This document shows positions 32,366 through 44,200 of a DNA stretch of 64,000 nt, in pieces. Each line of letters starts with the position of its first letter. Within the stretch, counting starts at the first letter, position 1. The notes beneath the pieces were generated by a model. The model had not been told where the DNA came from. It searched no databases and saw nothing but the letters and a program-made list of their open reading frames with translations. This DNA is from Flammula alnicola (Eukaryota; Basidiomycota; Agaricomycetes; Agaricales; Strophariaceae). Location: the NCBI GenBank assembly GCA_015499995.1, contig JADNRV010000109.1:1-64000 (forward strand). Direction: 5' to 3'. The position numbers and the translations under genes are program-made.

Positions 32366-35300
32366 CTAAGTACCAGCGGTTTTGTCGCGGGTAATCTCGA
32401 TTCCCAGAATGTAAGTTGGCTCCCCCAGATCCTTCGTGTCAAAGCAGTTCTCGAGCTCCTCGGAGGCGATGAGTGCGCCGGACGGGGTTGAGGAGATGCT
32501 GAAGATATCGTCGGTGTAGGTGCTCGTGATGGTGTGCTGTCCGTTGACGATACAGGAATGGATACATGGGTCAGCGAGTGAGCGATAATATCCCAGACTC
32601 TCAAATGAGCCAACAACCTCATATTGGAAATTGTGTCCGGCATCCATGGTCCCATAGAGTGATTTATTCAGGACCCAGACATATTTCTTCTTCGGGTCCA
32701 GTCCAGAAGGTCTGATAGCGCCCTGCGGAGGCCATACATATGTGGTGAACCGAGTGAGTGCATAGAGATAGGCTGCGACAATGTCTCTACCCCAAAGCGA
32801 GTAGTCGAGGGAAGCTGCGATGGCCATGGTCATCCTGAAGGACTCCATGCGTACAACGGAGGTGTATGTTTCGTCGAAGTCGAGACCTGGGATCTGGTTG
32901 AAACCTCTAACCACCACGCGCACCTTGCGCTTTGTGATTAGCCCTTCCACGTTGTACTTGTTCACAAATACCCACTTGCAGTCAATGATGTGGACGTCGG
33001 CCGGCTGCTCTACCCATTTGAAGATGTCACGCTCCAAGAGTATGTCGAGTTCAGCATTCATTGGGGCTTGCCACAGGTCTGGGCGCTGCATTGCCTCTTT
33101 GTAGCTGCGAGGTATGTAGGAATCAGGCTGGGTGGACATGAACGCGAGGTGGCCGTTGAGGTCATTAAGAAACGAGGACATGTCAGCCGGCGTTGCAAGG
33201 ATGGGTACATTGTCCTCTGCGGTTGCGGACAGGACGTGGGCTGTCTGCGCCCATGCTTCCCCCTCGTTCTCAGTGTCTGCCTCGTGTGTGGCATATTCAT
33301 GTGAGGCCTCGACAGCCTGTGTCGGTTTGGAGAGGCGAGTTGAGCGGCGTACAGGAGGAGGTTGGACAGGGAGGACTGGAGCGTCAGGTAGGGGCTGAGC
33401 AGGAATGGCGTTCTCGAGTTGCGTGGGATGTAGAGGAGGGTCTGTGACACGAGGTTGAGCTGCCAGCACGGTCTGCATGTTCGGCCTGAGAACGCCCGCA
33501 GATGACGTGGATCTCACGGGCTATATGTCTGGGCTGTCCGGAACAAGGACATTGTCGAATTCAGCTGATGGGGTTCGATGTCCTTTTCCCTCATCGAAGA
33601 TTACATCGCGGCATTTAATTATAGAACGCGTCACTGCATCATACAGCTTGTACGTGCTCCTCCCAAAATAGCCCACCAGGTTATATTTAACCGAACGTGG
33701 GAGCAATTTCGACTGACTTATTTCTGGCGCAATCTTGGCATATGCCGTGCAGCTGAAAGGACACAGGTGTGAGACGTCTTGATGTTTTCCTGTCCACCGT
33801 TCCCAGGGGATGACACCAGGGTGGCGTGCAGAAGGAATGAAGTTGTCGACATAGATGGCAGTGGTAGCGGCCTCGGCCCACATTCCCTTTGGCAGGCCGG
33901 AATCAGTGAGCATGCAACGAACACGCTCAATCACAGTGCATATGCCTCGTTCTGCGACACCGTTCTGTCCATGTGCGTAAGGAGCCCCAGAACTCATCTT
34001 GATACCCTTCTCATGCAGGTAGACATCCCACTTGTCGTTTATCCACTCCTTTCCCATGTCAAACCGGATCTTTTTGACCTTCATGCCCGTTTGGTTCTCG
34101 GCTTTGGCAACGTAGTCTTTAAGGGCTTGGAGAGTTGCATCAGCAGATTTGTGGGTGAGAAAATAGCCATGTTTGACAGAAGAAGCACCGTCCGTGAGTA
34201 ACATAAGGGCGCGGATTGCCGAGATGGTTGCGTGTCCAAACTGGCGGTGCCAAACTTCAAGGTTGATGGGTTTCTCATGCGATTTCGCGGTCATTGCATG
34301 GACGGGATCGGTGAGTGATAGGCGGTACATAGATCCTGATCATTCATCTGCCATGAAAGCAACACCAGCAGGATCGTTGAATGTAGCGCGGCCATTCCCA
34401 AAAGTGACGGAGAAGCCAGCGATGTCAAAACGCCCTACGGAGATGAGATTGGCAGTGAGGTCTGGGGTGTGTAGAGCGTGGCTGAGCTTCAGCATGGTGC
34501 ATGTGTTCAGTCCAGGTGAATTGATGATTTTAGTGATTGATCCTTGGCCAAGAATTCGGAATTTTGCCCCTTTGCTGGCAGATTGTCCCTCTCGAGGCAC
34601 GTCGAATGCTATGTAGTCACTCCCAAAATCAGTGCAATTCGTAAAGCAATGGTCACTCACTCCAGAGTCTGCATAGGTCAGGGGATCATGTGCGTTCACG
34701 CAAACAGAACTCCCAGTGAGGAGTGCCACGCCGTCCGATATCACGACCTGTTCATTCTCGCTGGCAGTGTCCGCCATAAGGACCGTGTATTTGTTCTCGA
34801 CCAGTGGTTGGGGACTAGTACTTATGAGGGCAGCTGTGACAGTTGGAGCAGGTGCGTTGTCCACGACAGGCTTCTTGCGGAAGTGCACTGGGAATTGACC
34901 AGCTTTTCCTTCCCCTTCCCAGTAGCAGTCAGCCATAGCATGGCCTCGATGGTGGCAGTTTGTGCATTGGACGACTGTGCGGGAAGCTTTGGTGTTCACA
35001 GCAAGCACAGAGATCCCTCCAGCGCTGGAGGTGGTGGTTCGTCCAATTCTAGCCCAATGGAAGTTTAGCTTCGACACTAGCTCGACTGGTGTAGGTGTCT
35101 CGTAGAGGGTGGCAACAATCGTGTCCCAGGATGGTGGGAGGGATGCAAGGATTATGATGATGAAGTCGGTGTCAGATATGTTTGCACCGACGTCGTTCGC
35201 CGCTGACCATTTGATTCGCAGGTTTGCTATATGGGCAACAAAATCCTCGCCGTCCCGAAGCATGATATTCTGGAGCTCCCGCTGCACATTCACAGCGAAT

Positions 35301-35698
35301 AGAGTCGATTGCACACCGTACAGGTTCTTTAATGACTTCCATGCCTTAGCGGCATCTCCGTCAGCTGCCATTCCGAGACCAACAGGGTTTGCACAGTTGT
35401 ACAAGATCAACCCAATTGCCCACGCATCGCGGACAGTCCATTCATCTAACAATGGATTATCGGAGTACCACAGGGTGGGTTCGGGTGCATCAGGGGCTAT
35501 GGTGGTGGCGGGAGTAGTCGGTGTAGCAGCGACGACGACAGGGCTGGGTTCAGTGGGTTTGGGGATCACCCCGGTAAGGTACTTCTCGACGCTGCAAATC
35601 TTGGCTGTTGTCAAGATCCAGCGGCTCCAGGAGTGCCAGTTTGTGCCATCGAATTTCTGCCCATCGGGGAGAATCGGAGGTATGTGCGTAGAAGACAT
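32366..35698 (-). pseudogene. Ty1/copia Gag-Pol polyprotein (two stops, damaged integrase, truncated 3' end)
   Basis: One frame with two stops. Start MSSTHIPPILPDGQKFDG at 35698. Gag has a zinc knuckle CTNCHHRGHAMADC, and the protease motif is TYADSGVSDHCF. TGA at 34342-34340 precedes YRLSLTDPVHAMT and the GAG-pre-integrase block VWHRQFGHATIS. The integrase keeps IRFDMGKEW (second Asp) and HGQNGVAERGICT (Glu). The stretch that should hold the Cys pair and first catalytic Asp is missing between LLTDGASS and HGYFLTHKSADA. TAG at 33523-33521 follows. The reverse transcriptase is well kept (VFVNKYNVEGLITKRKVR, DIVAAYLYA, KSLYGTMDAG, STYTDDIFS). The frame ends at YILGIEITRDKTAGT; RNase H is absent. 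Confidence 0.85.
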
Positions 35699-36278
35699 TT
35701 TTGGGTAGCGTGGTGTGTGTAGTGTAGCGTGTATGGATCAGTGTCCATATGATCTGTTGCGTGTCTGTTCTGTCTATAAGTTCAGAGAAGGACGGGGCCC
35801 ATAACCTGAAAGATGAAGTAAGTTAACTCAGGAGTCAGACACGTATGTGGGTGACAGATGATAGATTGCTAGACTACCTGAAAGACGAAGTAAGTTAACT
35901 AAGTAAGGTAGTCAGTAAGATGAAGATAACGTAGGATATAACAGCAGGCATACCTCAGGAGTCAGACACGTATGTGGGTGACAGATGAGATATGCGCTGT
36001 GGGGGATTCAACGTATAAGTATGCGGAAACTAATGTAGCGGAAGTGGTATGGTAGTCAGCGATACGAGAATGGAGGGCGGGTAGTCCGTAATAGGAAAGA
36101 ATATATGAATAGGGAAAAGGAATGTGATATAGAAAGGAACAGGCACTGGATAGACATATGGCGTATATCTTAACAACCTGCCGCCAGGGGGGGTAATTTA
36201 CCTGGTAATTTACCGGTATTTTACCGGTAAAAAATGTTTTGGTTAAAAACCCTAGGTTTTTTACCCAACCCTATCGAG
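35699..36278. repeat. Copia 5' flank with direct repeats
   Basis: Presumed 5' leader or LTR remnant of the copia element. CCTGAAAGAYGAAGTAAG occurs at about 35806 and 35878. A 35-bp unit (CTCAGGAGTCAGACACGTAT...) occurs at about 35828 and 35953, so the segment is partly triplicated. Near 36189-36240 GGTAATTTACC / TTACCGGTA repeats form short palindromes. No gene seen. Confidence 0.5.
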
Positions 36279-36879
36279 CAGTGATGTGCCGGCTCGTGCT
36301 TGGCCTGAAAGCCCCGGCTTTGGCCTGGCTTTGGGTGGCTCGGGCTTGGTGAAATCGTGAGCCAGGCCAAAAGCCAGGAAGACGGCCCGGCCCGGCCCGG
36401 CCCGGCTTTGGCCTAGGCCGCGGCCTAGTATCATTTGCTGCCGGGGAAGCCATCAACGACGCCCATTGATTTTGATCTTCAACCACCATCGCTACACTTC
36501 CGTATCGCTTATGCCTTCTCTGCCTCCCAGAAACCTCGACAAACGGTGAGTATTGTATTTATTCTTTTCAGTTCTTTCATTTCTAATGCTACTTACTTCA
36601 GATAACTACCATGTAGCCTCGAATGAATCACTGCCACATCGACACACCCCGCTCCCCTCATCTGCGGGATATACAGTTTTCGGTCGTCGATGAGGGTCCA
36701 AGGGTGTAAAAAGTCATCAGGGGTACCCAAGGAATGGGAGGCTCACGGGGTGCGCCGCAAACGCAACCGCGATAACAGTCGTTATCATGTGCGCTTGTTT
36801 TTTTACTTTCCCACCTCAAACATCTACTAATCTACCTTCGGCAGGTTGTGGACGGCTCGACGAGCCATAGGCGGATTGC

Positions 36880-37222
36880 CATATCAACCACCACCTCCCT
36901 CCCTCGCCAGAGCGAGCTGGAGGTGGATTACTTTTGACTTTCGACGCCGTCACCACTTCACCTCCCTCGCATGTAAGAGCGAGGCGGAGGTGGGTTTTTT
37001 TCGACATTCAATGTCCTCGCCACATCCTCCACCTCCCTCGCACCCAAGAGCGAGCCCGAGGGGGATTGCTTCCGCCATTCAACACCGTCATCACATTCTC
37101 CACCTCCCTCGCATCCGAGAGCGAGCCGGTGGATTACTTTCGCCATTTGACGCCGCCACTGCATTCTTCACCTCCCTCGCACTCAAGAGCGAGGGGGTGG
37201 ATTCCTTTCGCCCTTGTAGATA
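36880..37222. repeat. Minisatellite with CCTCCCTCGC...GAGCGAG hairpins inside the hAT
   Basis: Five imperfect units of about 60-75 bp. Each contains CACCTCCCTCGC, five or so variable bases, then AGAGCGAG (able to fold as CTCGC/GCGAG), followed by GGTGGATT and CGCC. It lies in the 3' untranslated end of the element. Confidence 0.7.
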
Positions 37223-37346
37223 ACGTAGTAAAATATATTCGTCCAACCCTAGCCCTACCCTAGCCTATCCATCCCGTTACCTACTGGTTAACGAACATTT
37301 AAATGAAAATGATCCTGATTATGCCTACACAAAAATTAAGTACAAG

Positions 37347-40300
37347 CTAGTTGTCGCCGTCAGAATCCACATCAATGAAAAGCTCATCCCATGCGCTCGA
37401 AGGTTCCTCATCTTCCCATTCAGGATCGCCGTCATCATCCAGAATCCCCTCTAGCTCCTCTTCAAGGATTGATGAAGGCTGTGGCTCACGAAAGATCAAA
37501 TCCTTTCGCAGAAGACATTTCAAGAACTGAAGGGCTTCGACGATATCAGCTAGCAACCAGTTGCGACGCTTGCTAATTGTAATGCCAGCCGATGAGAATG
37601 CTCTCTCACTCGATACCGAGGACCCCGTGATAGAAAGGTAGTCTTTTGCGAGAGACGCCTAGACGGGAAAGCGAGAGGAATTAACCTAAAGTAAAAAATC
37701 AGTCAATGTACATAAAGTTGAATAGGTATGATGTCGTACCCCCCACCACTTCGTCGTGGTCATTCCATTTGGAACTTCATCGACACCATCCAGATAAGCC
37801 TTGAATTCGTGTACCCACGGCTTTGAGCCCTCGCCATTGAGTGGTGGCATGGCCGATGATGATGGAGCTCCCATTTCATCATCTGTCGAATCCTCGGCCA
37901 GTAGTCGCGCAAGCTTTTTATTACCTTTCTTGACAGCAGCTTGGGGTGCACCATTAGCACCATATATCTCGAGGTAACGTTCTTGGAACTATTAAAAATA
38001 AATCAGGGAGAATAGATACCAGCAGCAAGGACACATACAATTTTCTCCGCGGATTCTAAGACCCTGGCCTGAAGGTCTTTGTCCCAATGATTCTTAAAAT
38101 GATTCATCTTGGTATCGGGATCAAGGACTATCAAAAAATATGACCTTTCAAATAAGTAGAAGGAGCATTAAACTGACGCATGACAAAGGTATACGCATGG
38201 GTAGTCGCTGTTTTTTCGTAGTATTCCTCGATCTTCTTCATCCCCGCTTCTAACGCGTCGGAGAACATATTGAATTTTGCATTTTTGGAACGATTCTTCC
38301 ATGCCGTATGGAGGGCTTCGAGAGCTGGGATGCCTGTGTGAAGACATGGCTTGCTATCGTACGAAAACGCCTGCTGTGCATCATCCGCATGCTAACTGAC
38401 TGTTAACGAAGACACCAAATCTTAGAATTCAACCACATACCTGAAGTAGTTTCATCATTAACTCAACGCGCTTCCACTCATCATCCGATAAAGCTAATGC
38501 CTTGATTTTCTGGCGCTTCTCCTGGTCCACTTCATCCCGTGCAGTTTCGAAAATAAATTGGTCAATGAACTGCGCATGACGTTCAGCCTATTGAAAGTGT
38601 TAAGTAATAAAGCATAACAATACGTACCTCTTTGAGTTTCAATGATCGGGCAAGCATGTTGTAAGTAGATGACCACCGAACTTTCATGTCGAGAAGCAGA
38701 GTGAGTGTTTGTTGTCGTCCGGCAAGTGTCTGAATGTTCAATAGACGTTCTTTGCGCTTGGCAGATGAACGAGCCTTCAGATCAAGTGAGGAAATTAACA
38801 AATCAAGAAGAGAAAGCATGCCGGGGGACTCTCACTTTAACAACAACAGCCCGTATCAGTCCTATCTCATCATCACACGTTATCCAGCCAACCTATTATA
38901 TAAAGATTTCATATGAAAACAAAATGATTGGATTCATAACAGCGTACCTTGTGGGCAAATCCTAGCCGTCTGACGATCTAGAAGAGGGCATGTCCAAGCC
39001 TCACACCGTCATGCGCAGAGTTCATCTGCGTGAAACCCAACAGCGCGCTGCGATCCTCCCAAACTCCTGGTGATACCTCTTCCGTCCAGTGGCCAATTAC
39101 TGCAAAGTACGCGTCTTGATTCCCTGCTTGCCAGGCATCGCATGTGAGACTGATAAGCCCTGTCTTGTCGCTCTGAAAAAATAATTAAAAGCGAGTACAA
39201 ACTATGTAGGCAACTGGAATCTTACCGTAATTTTGATACGCAAATTGTCTAGGTTTTTCTTGAAGAGATTGATGATATGCTTGCGTGTGGCCTTTCGGTT
39301 AGGAATCTTGACACCCTTGGTCCCGCGAGCTGCGATGTCGATCATCTTCTGAAAGGATGGATGCTCGAGAGCTTGTATCGGCTGCGGTTTCAAGTTAAAT
39401 CATGCGAACAATGATTAATTAAAGATAAAGTTACCTGATCAGTGGCGATAAGCCATTCGATCGCCGCCTCTCGGAAAAGTGAATCGGAATAGGGGACAAA
39501 GGTTTCTTTCGGGGGTCGTTCTTCGAGGTGTGGGTCGAGTGACGATTGCTTTGAGCGATCTTCTGCCTCTTTGGCATCTTTTCGTGCCTTGACTGCCTTG
39601 GGAAGCTTGGACTCAAAATTATTCTTATCGCACCAGGTGATGTACTTCGTCTGACAACATACGAGGTCAGGAAGAAGGTAGATAAAAGTTAAATAGCACT
39701 TACAAGATGATTAGCCTCGATATGGCGACGAAGAGTTGTTGCCTCAGACACAATTGTCTGTGATGAACCTTTGGGCCTGGAATTGACCATTAGTAGAATG
39801 AAAAAATGATTAGATCGAAATTTTAGACTTACTTGCAGAGCATGCAAGCCCTTCGTGGCTTTCCGCCGATCTTTTTGGCAGGATGGAAGAACGCGTCAAC
39901 ATCTCTAGTTTTGTCTTTGATCGAAACAGCAGGCGCCTCGGGTTCTGAGTCTTCGGATGCTGGCGCAGACTCGCTTGCACCTGCGCGAGATTCAGAAGTT
40001 GTGGTCGGTTTTGTGGCTAGAATATATCAGAGTAAGATTGTGCTCTCGAAGAAAATGATATATGACATACCAGTGGGTGTAACGTCCTCTATTTCGTCGT
40101 CAGATTCCATGATCCGAGATTTTTTCGAAGCAGAGGCTATGAAAAAATGATGATAAGTGATTGCCAAAGACGGATATCAATGAATACCTTTAGGCGCCGT
40201 GTCTGAGTCTTCATCCTCAACTTCGTGAACAGATGCTGACTGTTTGCGTTTCGCAGATGTTGATCGCGAGGTGGTGGTGGTGGTGGATGCAGAATTGGTA

Positions 40301-40400
40301 ATGGCAGTTTTCTTGGCGGTTGAAGTTGATGAAGTCCGTATGGCCTCAGACTCGGTGATAGCGCGGTCTCGGGCTGCCTTGTGAGACTTTAACGTTTAAC
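37347..40400 (-). pseudogene. hAT transposase (stop codon and internal deletion)
   Basis: Exons on the minus strand join with consensus introns. The N-terminus is Ser/Thr-rich and acidic. A BED-type zinc finger follows (FFHPAKKIGGKPRRACMLCK ... TLRRHIEANHL). The core has ITSDKTGLISLTCDAWQAGN and FAVIGHW with the first catalytic Asp. TAG at 38980-38978 comes after LGHALF. Then GWITCDD runs straight into EIGLIRAVVVK; in relatives well over a hundred residues, with the second catalytic region, lie between these blocks, so an internal deletion is likely. KVRWSSTYNMLARSL follows. The C-terminal dimerisation domain is intact (DYLSITGSSVSSERAFSSAG, KRRNWLLADIVEALQFLKC). Ends DVDSDGDN at 37347. The start codon was not resolved. 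Confidence 0.8.
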
Positions 40401-40879
40401 TCCAGCGTGCCGGTGTTGGCGGCATCTGTCACCTTTGCCAATGCCTACGGTTGTCGGGCTGACATTGAGGCAGATTAAGTAATTTAAGAAGTAAAAACCA
40501 GCGAACCTCCGATGTGCTGGTACCCAAACTTAAAATTTTTTCAACTGTACAGTAGCTCTATAATACCTAATATTTTAAACTCAGTTTTACCTCTCGCAGG
40601 CCCCGGCTCAGGCCACCGGCTCAGGCTTTTCGGAATCCCGGCTTGGCCCGGCTTTTTTTGGCCCGGCTTGGCCTGGCCTGGGGCTTCAGGCCGGAGCCGG
40701 CACATCACTAGCGTCGAGGTGGATTCTCCAGAGATGGACCGCTCGGGTACGATGTTTGAGATTGTGCATTAGACGGCGGGTTAGAGATCGAAGCTTCCTG
40801 AAGCATGTTGAAGATGGTTGTGTTTGAAGTTGGTTTGAAGGTCAGTTGAATGTGGATCCGTCATCCGCTCACGCCTCCG

Positions 40880-41110
40880 CTCCTCCATCAAGCAGCGCAA
40901 TGCGATCGGTGTCGCCATTACCATGAGCCCAATACACAAGCCTGACTACAGCAACGCCCAGCCGGTCGACATCCCGCCCAACCCCACCTGGTCCGCCCCG
41001 TCCAAGATCATGTCGCTCGATCCGTGGGGCCACCTCGTCCCGTCGGTTTTTAGGAAGTAGATCGAAGAGCTGGGGTTGGATCATCTGTTCAAACACAACT
41101 TGAAATCCGT
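40880..41110 (+). pseudogene. GTP cyclohydrolase-type (URC1-like) fragment
   Basis: The plus-strand frame reads RNAIGVAITMSPIHKPDYSN, PPNPTWSAPSKIMSLDPWGH, LVPSVFRK, a stop, then IEELGLDHLFKH. The block SPxHxPDxSN...W..P.KI.S.DPWGH matches, as I recall it, the N-terminal domain of fungal GTP cyclohydrolase II-like proteins (URC1, uracil catabolism). Only about 75 codons remain and there is an internal stop, so this is a dead scrap. It lies just outside the hAT right end. Confidence 0.5.
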
Positions 41111-41242
41111 ATCGATATACCGGCCACTGCACATCATCAATCGACAGTTTTCACTCAGATTACTGATCATGAAGAGATACATGACGGTGCGAAAAAATAT
41201 CTAGCAAGGTAGACTATAGGAAGAAGAAACCCCTGCCGCTGT

Positions 41243-44200
41243 TCACACTGTAGCGTTCTTCTTGTAGTATGCAGTCAACTCAGAGCTCCCAATCTGACCG
41301 GTATGCGTTGCCTTAGCACGCTTATACACCTCGATCCCAAGAGCTTGCCATTTTTTACCCTCCATGGCCTTCTTATCCTCCTCTAGAACCTGCGTCATCT
41401 GAGGGAGGATGAGCTCCGTCAATTCATCCCTCGCGTCTATGGATCGGTCTAGGTCATATTGAACGCAGTTTCCCACCTCCCACAGTCCTAAGGTGATCAG
41501 GACAACTGCGTCGGTGATGATCTCCTCCGAAACGCCTAAGACAGGTGCTGAATCGCCCACTGAAGGACTGCCGAGTCCGTAAATGAGAGCTGATACCGTC
41601 TGGATAAGTACAGTATCGCCCAGACTTTCGTCCTCCACCCTTGGCAGAAATGGCTGCTCATTAAGAAGAGATTTCGCCGTCTTAGCCGAATTGGCTCCTC
41701 CAATATCGTACTCTTTGCGGATCGCTGCACGTGCCACAATCATGGCGATTTTGTAGTTCGCAGCTCGCAGTGCCATGTGAGGAGTTTTCAGCAATCGCAT
41801 CTGCATCTCTTGACCAGGAGGGACCACACCCAGCAGTGCTTGCCATGATTGGCTGACCTTGACAAAGCGCATCATGTCCTCGTCCGACTGCCTGAGCGCA
41901 ATTCCTGATGCCGTGGTTTTCCCATATTGCATGTTCCCAGTATTCTGGCTATGGTCCGCCTGCAGATTTGCGATTGAAGTCGTCTTCTTTGTAGGATCGT
42001 CGATCAGATCAGCCAGGTGTTCTCGAAAGATGGCGGTGATCAGCTGTCGGAGCATACCAGATGAGAGTCTTAAGCCTAGCATCGACTCCGTCTTTGATCG
42101 CAGGACATTATCGATACGTGGACCATTCCAGGCTTGGCGAGCGTTTCCGCCATTTTTACCTGGAGCGCTCACAAATATGTGTGTGCCTGCAAATCGGTTG
42201 GGGGATCGGTTTCGTTGAATCGTAAGTTTGATCGAGACAGGGCGAATAACACCAAGATAGAGTAAAAGGTGCTCTCCCAGATCGGGTGGCAGAGCCCACA
42301 GCGAGTCTTGGACCATTTTGGAGAAGGACTTGGACTTCGGCCACCCAATGACGACGGTCCCACGGAATATGAACAGGTTCCTTTTCGCCATCGGTAAGGA
42401 GTTGTATTGAAAATCCGCCATTTGAAATCCACGTGCCAAGAGGCCAGAGGTCAGGGCGATCGCTCCCAAAATATGCTCCAAGAGCGTTTCCTCCTCCCGG
42501 TGCCATTTCTCTATCTCACGCTCGCTCTTTCCCTTCAATAGGCCATATACGCGGTCCTCCCAAGGTTTGAACTTGTCCGGGTTTTGATCTATTACACTGT
42601 TTGTGAAGGCGAGGTTGTCCGTCAACTTTTTCACGTCGATTGTGGGCTTTCCAGAAAGCTTGGAGGGTAGAAGGTCATCAAAGGCCTTCCGCATGCTTTT
42701 CAACTGGGAGGCGACCAGCGCCCTGAGTGCGTTGAATTCGATTTCTCCATTAAGGCGTGGGCTGCTGTACACAAAGACGAGGCCGGTGTCGTTAGGCGTG
42801 ATTTGAGTGGAGCCGACCATATGCAGCGCCGTTGGCCACACTACCACCCATGATAGTTTGGACCGCTGGAATGCCGTGAGCTGTTTACCATTTTCACGGT
42901 TGTTGGAGATCCACTGGCGGAATTTTGAGAGATTACTGAGGCGCGAGATTAGACGATACGGAGGATCGGTATGAAAGAACTACTCACCTCAACAAGGTAT
43001 CCTTTTGCCGTTGAGGGGGGTTTGAAACCTCTGCATCTTCTGTTGATTTCTTTTTGAGTGCGTCAAATCTTCTCTTGAACATGCCAATTGACTTCTTCGA
43101 AGGCTCAGAAGCCTTCCACGATGCGTCACGCTGGGGTGGGGTATTGCTCGCGTGGCTCAGCTGGGCGTCTTCAACGTCGTCAAAGACGTCTTCCGGGATT
43201 GCCAGGGGCTCAGCGTTCGGATCTGGGGTTGAGTCGGGCTCATTTTCTGAAAGGGATTCTTCAGTGTGAGTTTGGGATGGAGCGTTCTGGCTGGAGTCTT
43301 TAAACGGTTTATAATCTAGTGCGTCGTCCTCTCCGAGGCGAGAAAGATGGACAACGGTCGATCTCATGCCAAATTGCTGCATGGCGCAGGTTTTGCTAGG
43401 CACGGTTGGTGGGCTGAACCCTTCTTCTGGTCCTTTGTATGAGGAGAGCACCAATGCATAGTCGAACGGGCCTGCCACCTTTTGCTCAGAAGGTGCCTGA
43501 GTGGTCAGAAATGCGTAGAGCACCCGGTGGACATGCCTTCCCAGTTCTTCTTCTGGTACGTCTTTCTCTGGATCAAGTCCAATAAGGAACATGTACAAAT
43601 TGGAAATCGCCTCCAGCGCTGGCTCCTCTATATTCAGAGCATCGGCTGACACTCCTGATGGGGCGTCCTCAATGATCTCTGCATGTGCAACCCAGAGCGT
43701 GAGGGCGATTGGGTTGTACAGTGCCTCCTTATAATCTGCCAGTGACGACGGCTCAAGGTTTCTGTACATCGACCTGCTGACCTTGTCGGATGGGGGATTG
43801 ATTCTGAAACGTGATGAGCACAGAATAAACGCTAGCCTGTTGAATTACTTACCCTGCCGTCAGTTCCCTACGGAACACGTCAGAGCAGCTTTTGGTGAAA
43901 TTGACTGCCTCCTGCAGGTAGTCAAACAGAAATTCCTTAGTCGCAGACAGTCCGTGTTCCAACGCTTCTCTATTCTTGGCTTCGATTTCGTCCGCGTCAT
44001 CACCGGTGTCTTTTTTGGTTCCATAGCATAAGAGCTGCTTCCAATTCGAAATCGTATCCCCAAAGTGATCGATCCAGCCAAGTTTTTGCGCGTATAGATG
44101 TCCGCAGTGATCGCCAACCTTCCCTTTTATCAACGAGGATGTTTCTGCATGTTCGGCCGGTTGGCTACTATCGCTGGGGGGCCTCCACTCGCGTGGCAGA

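Larger units (their letters stand above)
36279..40710 (-). mobile_element. hAT-family DNA transposon, 4.4 kb
   Basis: The left end CAGTGATGTGCCGGCTC and the right end, reverse complemented TAGTGATGTGCCGGCTC, match over 16 of 17 bases, then both continue with GGCCTGAAGCC/GGCCCGGC-rich subterminal sequence. The 8-bp flanks are CTATCGAG and GCGTCGAG, sharing 5 of 8, as expected for an aged hAT target duplication. The inside holds a hAT transposase on the minus strand. Confidence 0.85.
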
